Shown: positions 1-8,999, counted from the stretch's first letter. The stretch is 64,000 nt of DNA from Nitrospirota bacterium (GCA_021825295.1 JAKAHV010000007.1:1-64000); one strand, 5' to 3'. Made by a program: numbers and translations. The notes: generated by a model not told the origin, from the sequence alone.

Positions 1-166
1 CATCCGTTTAGCATACGGATTTTCCTGTCCCCTTAAAAGCTCTTTTCCCTTTGTCTGGAGCCATTAATGCGCCGCCTAACGACCACTAATTTACCCACAC
101 GCTTTCACGAAGAGCCTAAATAGTAATGGCAGTCTCGGTCTCGGCACGACGAATCCCGGAGCAAAA

Positions 167-826
167 TTGCATATTTCAAATTCAGGCTATGGATTCAACG
201 GATTTTTACTGGATAATGCCGGCGTGAATACCAGGACTGTCCGTCTATTTACCGAGCAAGGCGGGGGAGCGGCCGGAATGCAGATATCGCAAAATGAAGC
301 AAATAATAGTCTGACCTGGCAGGTTTTAACCGACACGTACGGCGATTTTGATGTTATTCATTCTGGCGCGGGAGCTTCTTTACTAATAACGCCTTCGGGC
401 AGTGTAGGCATCGGCACGACTCCTTCCTACAGATTCCAGGTCGGCTCCGCCGGGGACGGAACAATGGCCGTTGCAAATGGCTGGTATACTTTTTCCGACG
501 AGAGGTGGAAGAAGGATTTTGTTCCCATAGACAATGCGCTCGATAAGATCGATCATTTGAACGGGTATTATTACTACTGGAACCAGGGACCGGATGCCGC
601 CCGCAAAATGGGGCTGAAAGCACAGGAAATAGAAACTGCCTTCCCGGAAATTGTATCCACCGACCAGCGTGGCTATAAAGCGGTTGATTATGAAAAGCTG
701 ATCGCGCCAATTATCGAGGCGATTAAAACGTTGTCCGCCCAAAATGCTGCCCTTGCCGCCCAAAATGCGGCGCTCAAGTCCGCCATCTGCAACATGGACC
801 CGAAAGCCGCGGTCTGCCAGAATTGA
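167..826 (+). CDS. S74-type intramolecular chaperone domain protein, 5'-truncated
   Basis: The C-terminal half reads as a peptidase S74 (endosialidase intramolecular chaperone) domain: SDERWKKD, a KIDHLNGYYYYW segment, GLKAQEIE and a YEKLIAPIIEAIK coiled-coil tail followed by a short repeat (QNAALAAQNAAL). In this family the domain trimerises fibre or surface proteins and often cleaves itself off, with a Ser-Asp pair like the one here. The open frame actually continues upstream of the TTG at 167 to about base 80 and encodes another SNGSLGLGTTNPGAKLHI repeat, like GSVGIGTTPS inside the ORF. Stops at 65 and 77 then close the frame, so the N-terminal part of the fibre is missing. I read it as the tail of a decayed or truncated surface/phage-type fibre gene. 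A late internal start cannot be excluded. Confidence 0.6.
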   Translation: MHISNSGYGFNGFLLDNAGVNTRTVRLFTEQGGGAAGMQISQNEANNSLTWQVLTDTYGDFDVIHSGAGASLLITPSGSVGIGTTPSYRFQVGSAGDGTMAVANGWYTFSDERWKKDFVPIDNALDKIDHLNGYYYYWNQGPDAARKMGLKAQEIETAFPEIVSTDQRGYKAVDYEKLIAPIIEAIKTLSAQNAALAAQNAALKSAICNMDPKAAVCQN

Positions 827-901
827 AATGGTTTTATGTGAGATTAACATTGAAACGTGCGGTCCCCCTTTCCCCTCCCTTCCCGGGGTTCCCGCTCCCA
901 T

Positions 902-931
902 TTGACAATTGCCACCCCTTTGGATTAAATA
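902..931 (+). promoter_or_regulatory. Predicted sigma-70 promoter of the cob operon
   Basis: TTGACA at 902-907 is followed after 17-18 bases by TTAAAT/TAAATA (925-931), just upstream of the B12 aptamer. Transcription would start near 938, leaving the whole riboswitch in the leader. Confidence 0.5.
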
Positions 932-937
932 TTGGTA

Positions 938-1192
938 TCACAGGCGCCATGGCATCCAAACAGCGGATGCCGGCATAATAAGGGAATCCCGTGCGGATTG
1001 GAAGTCTTGAAAAATAAAATCCTAACCGGGAGCGGTCCCGCCGCTGTGACCGGGGACTCACCCCCATTTGGCCACTGTGCGGCCCATTTGATCTCCTCTT
1101 TAGGGGGATGAATGGCAGGCATGGGAAGGCGGGGGCGGAGGATGATCCGGCGAGCCAGAAGACCTGCCTGTGACGGCAAAGGGGCAAAGGGC
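938..1192 (+). promoter_or_regulatory. Cobalamin (adenosylcobalamin) riboswitch aptamer
   Basis: The leader contains the hallmark blocks of the cobalamin aptamer in order: AAGGGAATCCCGTGC, GGGAGCGGTCCCGCCGCTGTG followed by ACCGGGGA, GCCACTGTG, GGGAAGGCGGGG, GATGATCC, and the B12 box GAGCCAGAAGACCTGCC ending near 1172. It lies directly before five cobalamin-assembly genes and is followed by an intrinsic terminator. This is the classical arrangement for B12-dependent premature termination. The exact 5' boundary is approximate. Confidence 0.93.
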
Positions 1193-1273
1193 TTTTTGGT
1201 GCTTTCGGATTGAAAAGCACCGGGAGATTCCCGGAAAAAGCCGGCCCCGGCAAGGGATGAAGAAGACGGGTGC

Positions 1274-1314
1274 AGTCCCGATGGAATTGATTGTCCATCG
1301 GGATTTTTATTTTA
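1274..1314 (+). terminator. Riboswitch expression-platform terminator
   Basis: TCCCGATGG ... CCATCGGGA forms a perfect 9-bp stem with a 10-base loop and is followed by TTTTTATTTTATTT. It lies between the B12 box and cobU, so it is the likely ligand-controlled terminator. The ORF-track start at 1291 lies inside this hairpin and cannot be the true cobU start. Confidence 0.85.
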
Positions 1315-1338
1315 TTTCAGACGGACGGAGGTTTTAAT

Positions 1339-1848
1339 TTGGGCGAGCTGGTATTCGTGCTGGGGGGGGCAAGAAGCGGCAAGAGCGCTTTTGCCCTGAA
1401 AGAGTGCGAAATATCAAAAGGGCGAAAGGCCTTCATAGCCACGGCGGAAGCGCTCGATGAGGAGATGAAGGCGCGCGTGGAGGCCCATAAAAGACAGCGC
1501 GGCAGGCAATGGGAGAGTTTTGAGGAGCCGGTGGATGTTGCCGGCCTCATTGACAGGATAGGCGCGGCATATGAAACGATCCTCATCGATTGCCTCACGC
1601 TCTGGCTTTCAAATCTTTTTTCCAGAAAGGCCGACATCCCCTCGGAGTCCGCGAGGCTTTTAAAGGCGATAAAGGAAGCGGGGGGGACTGTCTTTGCCGT
1701 CTCAAACGAGGTGGGTATGGGGATTGTGCCGGAGGGCCCGCTTGGCAGGGCTTTTCGTGACGAGGCGGGCAGGCTCAATCAACTGGTGGCGGGGGCCGCG
1801 GACAGGGTTTACCTTGTGACCGCCGGGATTCCAACCCGGATAAAATGA
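1339..1848 (+). CDS. cobU: Adenosylcobinamide kinase / adenosylcobinamide-phosphate guanylyltransferase
   Basis: CobU phosphorylates adenosylcobinamide and transfers GMP to give AdoCbi-GDP, for lower-ligand attachment. The protein has the P-loop GGARSGKS near residue 10, the HKRQRGRQWESFEEP block that carries the guanylylated histidine in this family, the DCLTLWLSNL strand, and the C-terminal LNQLVAGAADRVYLV block. I place the start at TTG 1339, because GGAGG at 1327-1331 sits 7 bases upstream and this gives 169 aa, near the usual ~180. The annotated TTG at 1291 falls within the terminator stem. The gene is first in the riboswitch-controlled operon and overlaps cobC by 4 bases (ATGA), implying translational coupling. 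Confidence 0.92.
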   Translation: MGELVFVLGGARSGKSAFALKECEISKGRKAFIATAEALDEEMKARVEAHKRQRGRQWESFEEPVDVAGLIDRIGAAYETILIDCLTLWLSNLFSRKADIPSESARLLKAIKEAGGTVFAVSNEVGMGIVPEGPLGRAFRDEAGRLNQLVAGAADRVYLVTAGIPTRIK

Positions 1849-2528
1849 AGACATCGGCGATGCTCCGGATATTTCTGATAAGACACGGGCGCACCGCGCT
1901 CGAGGGCCGTTACAAGGGACAGATAGACCTGCCGCTTGCGCCTGAGGGAGTAAAAGACATGCTGGGGGCCGCCCTTGCCCTCAAAAAAATACTCAAGGGG
2001 GGAAGTGAGGGGGTAAAGTTGAATGCCCTGTATACATCCGATCTCACCCGCGCCATCCAGAGCGGCGACATAATTGCAAAGGCCCTGGGCGTCGGGCGGG
2101 TGACCCCGATGGCGCTTCTGAGGGAACGGGCATTCGGGAAATGGGAGGGCATGCGGTACGACGAGATAGAAAGGATGTATCCCCGGGAATTCGGCCTCTG
2201 GGTGAAAGACCCTTTCGCCAACAGCCCGGTCGGCGGGGAAAGTTCCCTGGCGGTCAAAAGGCGCGCCCTTGCTTCCATAAAAGAGATAACCGGCCAAAGC
2301 CGGGATGGCGAGACGCTGGCCATCGTCTCCCACAGCGGGATTTTGAGGGTCCTGCTCTGTTATTTCCTGGGCATGCCTTACAGGAACATCTTTCGGGCCG
2401 ATATCGGGTTCGGCGGCATCAGCCTGGTGGAACTGTACGATGGGAAGACCCCGGTGGTCCGGTTCATGAATTTCAGGCCGCAGGCGTGCGGACGAAGCGC
2501 GGGGAGAAAAAAGCGAAATGGCGGATAA
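1845..2528 (+). CDS. cobC: Alpha-ribazole phosphatase-like histidine phosphatase
   Basis: This is a histidine phosphatase (phosphoglycerate-mutase superfamily) of 227 aa. The catalytic RHG motif is in FLIRHGRTALEGR, the LRERAFGKWEGM block carries the acidic residue, and the second histidine is in AIVSHSGILRVLL. Its place between cobU and cobQ supports a role removing phosphate from alpha-ribazole phosphate or the cobalamin phosphate. Family membership is secure; the precise substrate is inferred from the operon. An in-frame ATG at 1860 is an alternative start. It overlaps cobQ by 11 bases. Confidence 0.85.
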   Translation: MKTSAMLRIFLIRHGRTALEGRYKGQIDLPLAPEGVKDMLGAALALKKILKGGSEGVKLNALYTSDLTRAIQSGDIIAKALGVGRVTPMALLRERAFGKWEGMRYDEIERMYPREFGLWVKDPFANSPVGGESSLAVKRRALASIKEITGQSRDGETLAIVSHSGILRVLLCYFLGMPYRNIFRADIGFGGISLVELYDGKTPVVRFMNFRPQACGRSAGRKKRNGG

Positions 2529-4014
2529 AGTGAAGGCCCTCATGGTGCTTGGCACGGGCTCGGGCGCGGGAAAGAGCCTTATTGCGGCGGGCCTTTTGCG
2601 GATATTGTCGGATATGGGTTGCAACGCCGCCCCGTTCAAGGCGCAGAACATGGCCCTGAACTCCTACATCACGAAAGACGGCGGCGAGATAGGCAGGGCC
2701 CAGGCGCTCCAGGCGGAGGCCGCCAGGGTCGAGGCCACGACCGACATGAACCCCATCCTGCTGAAGGCCACCGGCCCCGCCGGCTGCCAGGTGATAACCT
2801 GCGGCCGGGTGCACGGAAACATGACAGCAGGCCAGTATTACGGCTGGAAGGACGAAGCCTGGCGGATTGCCACCTCCGCTTATGAAAGGCTTGCCGGAAG
2901 GCACGACATCGTAATCATGGAGGGGGCCGGCAGCCCCGCGGAGATAAACCTCATGGACAAGGATATCGTCAACATGAGGATGGCAAGTCATGCCGGGGCG
3001 AAGGCAGTCCTGGTCGGCGACATAGACAGGGGCGGGGTCTTTGCCTCCCTCTACGGCACTATTTCGCTTCTTGGGGAAGAGGGCAGGGGGCTTATACAGG
3101 GCTACATAATAAACAAGTTCAGGGGCGATGAAGCCATTCTGGCCCCCGGCCTGAAAATGCTGGAGGAAATGACGGGCGTTCAATCCCTGGGCGTCATCCC
3201 CTACCTGGATCTGTCCCTCTCCGAGGAGGACTCCCTTTGCCTCGATTCCCGGCGGGCAAGGGCCTTCCGGGGGCCGGCACTGAAAGTGGTTGTGGTGAGA
3301 AACCCGTTTATCTCGAATTTTACCGATTTCGAGCCGCTTGCCATGGAGCCGGACGTCGAGGTGGTTTATTCCAACCGCGCAAGTGAGATCGAAGGGGCGG
3401 ACCTTGTTATCGTCCCTGGTTCGAAGAACACCAGCAAAGACCTTCTCTCACTGCGCGAGACAGGCCTTGAGGAATCGATAAGGAGGGCGGTCAAAAAAGG
3501 CATCCCCCTGATCGGCATATGCGGAGGCTTTCAGATGCTGGGCGGCGTCATAAAAGACCCCGGGGGCGTTGAAAGCGAGTTTGCGGAGATAAGGGGGTTT
3601 GGCCTTCTTGAGATTGAGACTGTGCTGGAAGAACCCAAGATTACATCCCAGGTAGAGGCGACGGAGCCGGGGACGGAAGGCATCACAGACGAAAAACTCT
3701 CCGGATATGAGATACACGCGGGCCGCTCCACCGGGGAGCTTGGCCTTTTTGAGCTGAAGAGGCTCGCAACCGGCGAAAGGGTGCCGGACGGCTCGAAAAA
3801 AGGGGACGTCTGGGGCACATATATCCACGGGATATTCGAAAACGACGCCTTCAGGGGCAGGCTTTTAAACGCGCTCCGCAAGCGTGCCGGTCTGCCCGAA
3901 AGGACCCCGGTCAGCTATGGGGCGCTCAAGGAGGGGGGCTTGAATGCCCTGGCCGCCGCCATCAGGGGAAGCCTGGATTTTGGAAAAATCGAGAGGCTTT
4001 TGTGCATAGGATAG
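2518..4014 (+). CDS. cobQ: Cobyric acid synthase (glutamine-hydrolysing)
   Basis: CobQ/CbiP amidates adenosylcobyrinic a,c-diamide at b, d, e and g to give cobyric acid. The N-terminal dethiobiotin-synthetase-like domain begins with LGTGSGAGKSLIAAGLLR, then PFKAQNMALNSY and EGAGSPAEINLMDKDIVN, all characteristic. The C-terminal class I glutamine amidotransferase domain shows LIGICGGFQMLGG (nucleophile Cys) and a distal GTYIHGIFEND (His). At 498 aa it is full length. It overlaps cobC upstream and cbiB downstream by about a dozen bases each, so the operon is tightly packed. Confidence 0.95.
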   Translation: MADKVKALMVLGTGSGAGKSLIAAGLLRILSDMGCNAAPFKAQNMALNSYITKDGGEIGRAQALQAEAARVEATTDMNPILLKATGPAGCQVITCGRVHGNMTAGQYYGWKDEAWRIATSAYERLAGRHDIVIMEGAGSPAEINLMDKDIVNMRMASHAGAKAVLVGDIDRGGVFASLYGTISLLGEEGRGLIQGYIINKFRGDEAILAPGLKMLEEMTGVQSLGVIPYLDLSLSEEDSLCLDSRRARAFRGPALKVVVVRNPFISNFTDFEPLAMEPDVEVVYSNRASEIEGADLVIVPGSKNTSKDLLSLRETGLEESIRRAVKKGIPLIGICGGFQMLGGVIKDPGGVESEFAEIRGFGLLEIETVLEEPKITSQVEATEPGTEGITDEKLSGYEIHAGRSTGELGLFELKRLATGERVPDGSKKGDVWGTYIHGIFENDAFRGRLLNALRKRAGLPERTPVSYGALKEGGLNALAAAIRGSLDFGKIERLLCIG

Positions 4015-4958
4015 CGATATTGGGTCTTGCGCTTGCAATGGACCTGGCCATGGGCGAGCCGCGCTGGTTTTTTCTCCATCCTGTGAGGATAATCGGCAGG
4101 GCCGTCGAGGCGCTTGAGCGGTTTTTGCGCGGGCCATGGCCGCGCATGGGCGGCATCCTGCTTTGCGTGGCGATTGTCTTCGGCACATATGCGGCCACCG
4201 CGTATCTGGCCAACGCCCTCGATGCGTTTTCCCGCCGGTCCTATCTGGGCACGCTTGTTCTCGCGTTTCTGCTTTATACCACGATAGCGTTGCGGGGGTT
4301 GACCTCGGAGGGGACCAAAATCATCAGTCTCGTCGCCTCCGGGGATATTGAGACGGCCCGCCGGCAGTTGAAAAGCCTGGTGGGCAGGGACACGGAAAAT
4401 CTGGATGAGGGCGCGATAATGAAGGCCACGGTGGAGAGCCTCGCGGAAAACGCGTCGGACGGGGTGCTGGCGCCGGTCTTTTACTATCTGCTGGGCGGCC
4501 TCCCGCTTGCGATGACGTACAAGGCCATAAACACGATGGACTCGATGGTGGGTTACAGAAACGAGAGATACAGGCTCTTCGGCTGGGCGGCTGCAAGGCT
4601 TGACGACCTTGCGAACTTCATACCGGCGAGGCTGACCGGATTTTTTATCTGCCTGACGTCGGCTGCCGGAGGCAACGGGTTTTTGCAACCCCTCATGACG
4701 ATGCTCAGGGACGGGCGGAAGCACCCGAGCCCCAACAGCGGCGTCCCCATGGCGGCCATGGCCGGCGCGCTTGGCGTCACCCTGGGCGGCCCGGCTTCAT
4801 ACGGCGGAGTTTTAGTTGAAAAACCCTTCATGGGGGCGGGGCCGCCGCCTTTGGCGGACGAGGCGAAGAGGGCCGTGAAACTCACGCTCCGCGCCTGCCT
4901 GCTTGGGGCGCTGGCAATGGCGCTTGCAAGCGCGGCATTATTTCACTGGTTGCTTTGA
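4002..4958 (+). CDS. cbiB: Adenosylcobinamide-phosphate synthase (integral membrane)
   Basis: CbiB/CobD attaches aminopropanol or its phosphate to cobyric acid. The protein is polytopic (318 aa) and carries DLAMGEPRWFFLHPVRIIGR near the N terminus, the ESLAENASDGVLAPVFYYLLGG block, YKAINTMDSMVGYRNERY, and the C-terminal HPSPNSGVPMAAMAGALGV block, all typical of CbiB. It starts with GTG 13 bases before the cobQ stop. It acts with the neighbouring threonine-phosphate decarboxylase, which supplies aminopropanol phosphate. Confidence 0.94.
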   Translation: MHRIAILGLALAMDLAMGEPRWFFLHPVRIIGRAVEALERFLRGPWPRMGGILLCVAIVFGTYAATAYLANALDAFSRRSYLGTLVLAFLLYTTIALRGLTSEGTKIISLVASGDIETARRQLKSLVGRDTENLDEGAIMKATVESLAENASDGVLAPVFYYLLGGLPLAMTYKAINTMDSMVGYRNERYRLFGWAAARLDDLANFIPARLTGFFICLTSAAGGNGFLQPLMTMLRDGRKHPSPNSGVPMAAMAGALGVTLGGPASYGGVLVEKPFMGAGPPPLADEAKRAVKLTLRACLLGALAMALASAALFHWLL

Positions 4959-5040
4959 CTTTTCCTAATCCCTCTCCCCTGGGAGGGGGTTGGGTGAGGG
5001 GGATTGATTTGGGAGGGGATTTCACAAAAGGAGGTCAGGG

Positions 5041-6150
5041 ATGAAGGGGCGCGCCCACGGCGGGGATGTCTTTTACGCCTCTAAAGTAACCGGCATACCG
5101 GTAGATGACATAGTGGATTTCAGCGCCTCGATAAACCCCCTGGGGATGTCCGGCAGGGCGCTCGCGGCGGCCGGAGATGCCCTGGAGAGACTCCACCATT
5201 ACCCCGAGCCGCACGCGGGCAGCCTGGCGGAAAAAATAGCCGGATTGCTTTCGGACGGCCGAAAATTTAAAATCCGGCCCGCACAGGTCGTCCCCGGAAA
5301 CGGCAGCACGGAGCTGATTTACCTGCTGGCAAGGTCCCTTAGGCCGAAGACCGTCCTCGTCCATAACCCAACCTTCAGCGAGTATGAGAGGGCGGCCAGG
5401 CTCTCCGGGGCCGCGGTCAGGGGAGTTGCCGGCCTTTCCTTCCGGTTCGCCCGGTTCGCGGACGCGATGCGCGGGGCGCAGATGGCCTTCCTCTGCAATC
5501 CCAACAATCCCACGGGGGAGCTTTTGGAGAAGGAATCGGTCCTCGAGCTTGCCCGTGTGGCAAGGAAGGCGCGCTGCCGCCTGGTGGTGGACGAGGCTTT
5601 CATCGATTTTTGCCCTGGCAACTCCATTGTGGATGAGGCCGCAAGGCAAAACCCCTACCTCGTGATACTCCGCTCGATGACGAAATTTCACGCGCTCACC
5701 GGCCTCAGGGTGGGTTATGCGGTCTTCGGATCCGGCCGCGAGGCCGGAAAGGTTTTGAAGTTCAAGGAGCCATGGAGCGTCAACACCCCGGCCGTGGAGG
5801 CCGCCATTGCCGCCCCGGGCGACGCGGAGCACGCGCAAAAGACCCTCCGTTTCGTGGAAAAAGAAAGGGCGTTCATAACGCGGCGGCTCGAAAAGGCGGG
5901 TGTCTGGCATTTCACTGGAACCCCCGCCCGGCAGGAGGGTTCAGGCTGCCGTTGCGGCCCGAATTTTTTTCTGATAAGGCTCCCGGAGGCGCAGAGGTTC
6001 GCCGCCCGGCTTTTTGGAAAGGGCGTGCTCGTAAGGGACTGCTCTAATTTTAAGGGTTTTCGAAAAAAACAGTTTATAAGGTTCGCCGTGAAAAAAAGGC
6101 GCGAAAACAGGCTCCTTTTGGACGAGATAGACAAGTGGCTCGGCCGCTAA
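5041..6150 (+). CDS. cobD: Threonine-phosphate decarboxylase (PLP, class I/II aminotransferase fold)
   Basis: The enzyme makes (R)-1-amino-2-propanol O-phosphate for cobalamin. The protein resembles histidinol-phosphate aminotransferases: HGGDVF near the start, DFSASINPLG, FLCNPNNPTGELL, VVDEAFIDF and the PLP-lysine segment SMTKFHALTGLRVGYA. The SASINPLG block and the cob context favour CobD over HisC. A strong AAAGGAGG lies about 8 bases before ATG. An 82-base gap with a palindromic CCCTCTCCCCTGGGAGGGG repeat separates it from cbiB. The C-terminal region has a small Cys cluster (GSGCRCG). Confidence 0.88.
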   Translation: MKGRAHGGDVFYASKVTGIPVDDIVDFSASINPLGMSGRALAAAGDALERLHHYPEPHAGSLAEKIAGLLSDGRKFKIRPAQVVPGNGSTELIYLLARSLRPKTVLVHNPTFSEYERAARLSGAAVRGVAGLSFRFARFADAMRGAQMAFLCNPNNPTGELLEKESVLELARVARKARCRLVVDEAFIDFCPGNSIVDEAARQNPYLVILRSMTKFHALTGLRVGYAVFGSGREAGKVLKFKEPWSVNTPAVEAAIAAPGDAEHAQKTLRFVEKERAFITRRLEKAGVWHFTGTPARQEGSGCRCGPNFFLIRLPEAQRFAARLFGKGVLVRDCSNFKGFRKKQFIRFAVKKRRENRLLLDEIDKWLGR

Positions 6151-6215
6151 GCTGTCCCCCCGCATCCCGCCGCCAGGCGTAGATTACAAGAAGATTACAC
6201 CCCCGTTAATTCTTG

Positions 6216-6245
6216 TTGACAAATCGGTTTCGAATGATTTACTAT
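6216..6245 (+). promoter_or_regulatory. Predicted sigma-70 promoter of the porin gene
   Basis: TTGACA (6216-6221) and TACTAT (6240-6245) are 18 bases apart, in the 250-base gap before the porin ORF. A leader of about 150 bases would follow; I see no riboswitch in it. Confidence 0.5.
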
Positions 6246-6402
6246 TTGCGCAATTTTGATTTTCCGCAATTTCCGGGGGAGGAGAGGAGGGAGATCAAGT
6301 CTATAGAGGGAGCCCCTGAATCATAAAGGAAAACAATCGTGCATTGGGGAGTATATTTTGCGTTTTGCGGATGTCAATTTTCTTGAGGAGGAGATGAAGG
6401 CC

Positions 6403-7896
6403 ATGAAAAAGTTTTTACTTGCCGTTTTCGCCGTTTTGCTGCTGCTGCCCGTGAAGAGCTATGCGGAGCAGCAGGTGGCCCCCTGGCTGACCATAGGGGG
6501 GGATTACCAGGCCAGACTGGATTATCTGCAGGGGTCCACCCCCACTTACTGGTCTGTTACTGATGCCGCGAAATTTGCAGGTAGCCGCGGAGCCGTAGGC
6601 GCCGCTACTGCCGGGCAGGATTACAGAAACAATTCGCTTTTGACAAATCGCTTCGGGCTCGACATCCAGGCGAAGGCCCTTCAGAATGTCAGTGTTAAGG
6701 CGCGTCTTCTCATGTACAAGGTCTGGGGAAGCGACTCATCCAACCCTGTCACATCTCACATGTTTTTTCTGGACAGGGCCGGGGTATTTGACGGAGACCT
6801 GGGCCATGTGCCAAGCAGCGACTTCGTCAATGTGGATTATGCCTATGCCACCTGGAGCAATATCGCGGACCTTCCCGTCTGGTTTTCGATAGGCAGAAGG
6901 CCCTCGACCAACGGGGTGCCGGGCAACCTGAGGAGAAACGCAGTGAATATCGGCTCGGCCGGCGTGCCAAGCTTCCTTATCGATTACGCGTTCGACGGCC
7001 TGTCGATAGGTTACGCCCCTTACATAGAGGCGCTGCCGGGCGCGTATGCGAAGTTCTGCCTGGGCAAGGGGTTTGATTCCGGGTTCATAAACCACGACGC
7101 GTTAAACCAGCTCCATGACACGACGATGGTCGGCATACAGGTGGTGCCCTACAACACGGACGCGCTCGAAGTCCAGTTGCAGTGGAACAGGGCCATAGAC
7201 ATCTTTGACGCCCCGCCGGATTACCAGCTCCCGACGGATGCGACTGGCGGCGTGGAAATGACGCTGAATCCTACCAATAACCTGGGCAACATAGACCAGT
7301 TCGGGGCCACCGGTTTTGGGAAGATCAAGAACGTAAACTATTTCGTCGCGGGCGCCTTGAGCGTAACCCACCCCAATGGACAGCAGGCGGGTGCCTTTGT
7401 TCCGTTCATTGAGCAGGCCCTTGTGAACGCAGGGGATCCGCACGCGGCGGCTGACGCGCAGGCCAGTGCGCCCGGCCTGCTTAACGACGCCCAGCATCTG
7501 CAGGACAATCATACCGGCTGGGCTTTTTACGTGGGGGGACGCTACGACATAGACGCCACCCGCACCAAAATCGGCGCGGAATACAACCACGGTTCCAGGA
7601 ACTGGATGGCCTTCGCCCCCGCGGGCGACGATATATGGACATCGAAGCTGGGCACAAGGGGCAACGTGTATGAGGTCTACGTGATACAGGAGCTTCACGT
7701 GAAGCCCATATCGAAGGCAGGCCTCGCGTTCTTCAGGCTGGGCTATCAGTACTATGACTTCGAGAACACGGGTTCCAACAGTTGGGTTGGTCCTTCTACG
7801 GCCATGAACGAACTCAATAACCCGGCGAATGCCCAGTTGTTTGCGCCCATCAAGAACGCAAACGACATATATCTTACGTTCAACGTGAATTTCTAG
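6403..7896 (+). CDS. Outer-membrane porin-like beta-barrel (DUF3373-like)
   Basis: The product has a clear Sec signal peptide (KKFLLAVFAVLLLLPVKSYA) and then alternating aromatic and polar strands to a terminal FNVNF, as expected for an outer-membrane barrel ending in Phe. Segments such as NRFGLDIQAKAL, VNVDYAYATW and FSIGRRPSTNGVPGNLRRN resemble the DUF3373 porin-like family known from deltaproteobacteria and relatives. I start at ATG 6403 because AGGAGGAG (6386-6393) is well spaced for it. The track start at 6358 (TTG) and ATG 6394 are less likely. The transported solute is unknown. A strong terminator follows. Confidence 0.8.
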   Translation: MKKFLLAVFAVLLLLPVKSYAEQQVAPWLTIGGDYQARLDYLQGSTPTYWSVTDAAKFAGSRGAVGAATAGQDYRNNSLLTNRFGLDIQAKALQNVSVKARLLMYKVWGSDSSNPVTSHMFFLDRAGVFDGDLGHVPSSDFVNVDYAYATWSNIADLPVWFSIGRRPSTNGVPGNLRRNAVNIGSAGVPSFLIDYAFDGLSIGYAPYIEALPGAYAKFCLGKGFDSGFINHDALNQLHDTTMVGIQVVPYNTDALEVQLQWNRAIDIFDAPPDYQLPTDATGGVEMTLNPTNNLGNIDQFGATGFGKIKNVNYFVAGALSVTHPNGQQAGAFVPFIEQALVNAGDPHAAADAQASAPGLLNDAQHLQDNHTGWAFYVGGRYDIDATRTKIGAEYNHGSRNWMAFAPAGDDIWTSKLGTRGNVYEVYVIQELHVKPISKAGLAFFRLGYQYYDFENTGSNSWVGPSTAMNELNNPANAQLFAPIKNANDIYLTFNVNF

Positions 7897-7932
7897 AGAG
7901 AACCCTCTGGCTAAATTCCTAACCCAATTGCT

Positions 7933-7967
7933 TGGAGGGTCCCCGACAGGGACCCTCCCTTTTTTTG
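7933..7967 (+). terminator. Intrinsic terminator after the porin gene
   Basis: GGAGGGTCCC and GGGACCCTCC pair around a short CGACA loop and are followed by a run of seven T residues. Confidence 0.9.
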
Positions 7968-8079
7968 TGCGCCCGGCACGGGCGCATGCTTGAAAATCAC
8001 TTCCCCGGTAAGGCGGAAGGCTTGCTAAATGCGGGCAGGAACATGTAGATTACTTGCATAAAACTCCGGGGAGGAAACA

Positions 8080-8961
8080 ATGAAGGCAACCACCATTTTC
8101 GCTTTGTCTTTTTTCGTTGCGCTTGCCGTGAACGCATGCGCCAGCCAGAAGTGGACGGTCGATGTCCCCGCCACCCCCGCCTACGGCCAGTCCGCGCCCA
8201 TACCGATCACGGTCGGCCTCGATATAAACGAGACCCCTTCGGTCCAGAGCTACGGCCCCTCTCATAAAAACCGCCCTTACGGCCCGATGATCGCCGGGGA
8301 GCTTAGAAAAATGGATGTGTTCAGCCGCGTTATCTACCCTTATGAAAAGGGCGCCGCCGCGGATGCGGTGCTTCATCTGGCAATCACTGGGCGGTGGGGA
8401 TATTACGGCGGAAAGCAGTATGCCGATGATTACTGGGCCGGCTCATCGGGGGTCCGTTATGCCGAGGGAGACCATGACGTCAGGATCGCTTTGACGGCGA
8501 AGGACAGGCGGATAATCGGCAGCTCCGTATCGGTGAAGAGCAAAGGGCGGTATTCGGGCCAGGATTTTGAGGCGATAACGGGGAGGCTGAACGAAATCCA
8601 GACTAAAAAGATCGCCGTCTCGGTTGCGGACCTGCTGCAGGACAAACGCTCACTGATAATCGCGGAGGTCTTTAACAGACCCGAAGGGGCCAGCGCAGGA
8701 AACGCCGGCGCACAGGCGTCCGGGCAGCCAAAAGCCTCGCCCGTGACGGGCGCGGGCAAAGAGGCCGCAGGCGGCTCCGGGACGGCGGAGAAGCTCAAGG
8801 AGCTTGAGGACCTGCACGCCTCCGGGGCGCTCTCCGATGAGGAATTCGGCAAGGCCAGGAAAAGGCTCCTCGACATGCAAAAACTCGACGACCTTTACAG
8901 AAGCGGGGTCCTCACCGAACAGGAAGTGAAGAAGGCGAAGGCCCGCCTGCTGGGGAAATAG
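8080..8961 (+). CDS. Putative lipoprotein with two C-terminal SHOCT-type repeats
   Basis: The N terminus (KATTIFALSFFVALAVNAC) is a lipoprotein signal peptide with lipobox VNAC. A roughly 170-residue central domain of unknown function follows, then a Gly/Ala linker (residues ~205-235). Two consecutive SHOCT-like helical pairs end the protein: LKELEDLHASGALSDEEFGKAR and LDDLYRSGVLTEQEVKKAKARL. SHOCT motifs are short C-terminal oligomerisation or binding modules. GGGGAGG precedes ATG 8080. The gene stands alone between the porin terminator and the next promoter region. No biochemical role can be assigned. Confidence 0.75.
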   Translation: MKATTIFALSFFVALAVNACASQKWTVDVPATPAYGQSAPIPITVGLDINETPSVQSYGPSHKNRPYGPMIAGELRKMDVFSRVIYPYEKGAAADAVLHLAITGRWGYYGGKQYADDYWAGSSGVRYAEGDHDVRIALTAKDRRIIGSSVSVKSKGRYSGQDFEAITGRLNEIQTKKIAVSVADLLQDKRSLIIAEVFNRPEGASAGNAGAQASGQPKASPVTGAGKEAAGGSGTAEKLKELEDLHASGALSDEEFGKARKRLLDMQKLDDLYRSGVLTEQEVKKAKARLLGK

Positions 8962-8970
8962 GGGGAACGG

Positions 8971-8999
8971 GCAGATGCCCCAGCCCCGCAAATCTGACG
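8971..8999. repeat. REP-like palindromic half-site (CCCCGCAAATCTG family)
   Basis: GCAGATGCCCCAGCCCCGCAAATCTGA shares its core with 26006-26064 and 50667-50682. The inward and outward halves (CAGATTTGCGGGGC and its complement) recur only between genes. Confidence 0.45.
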
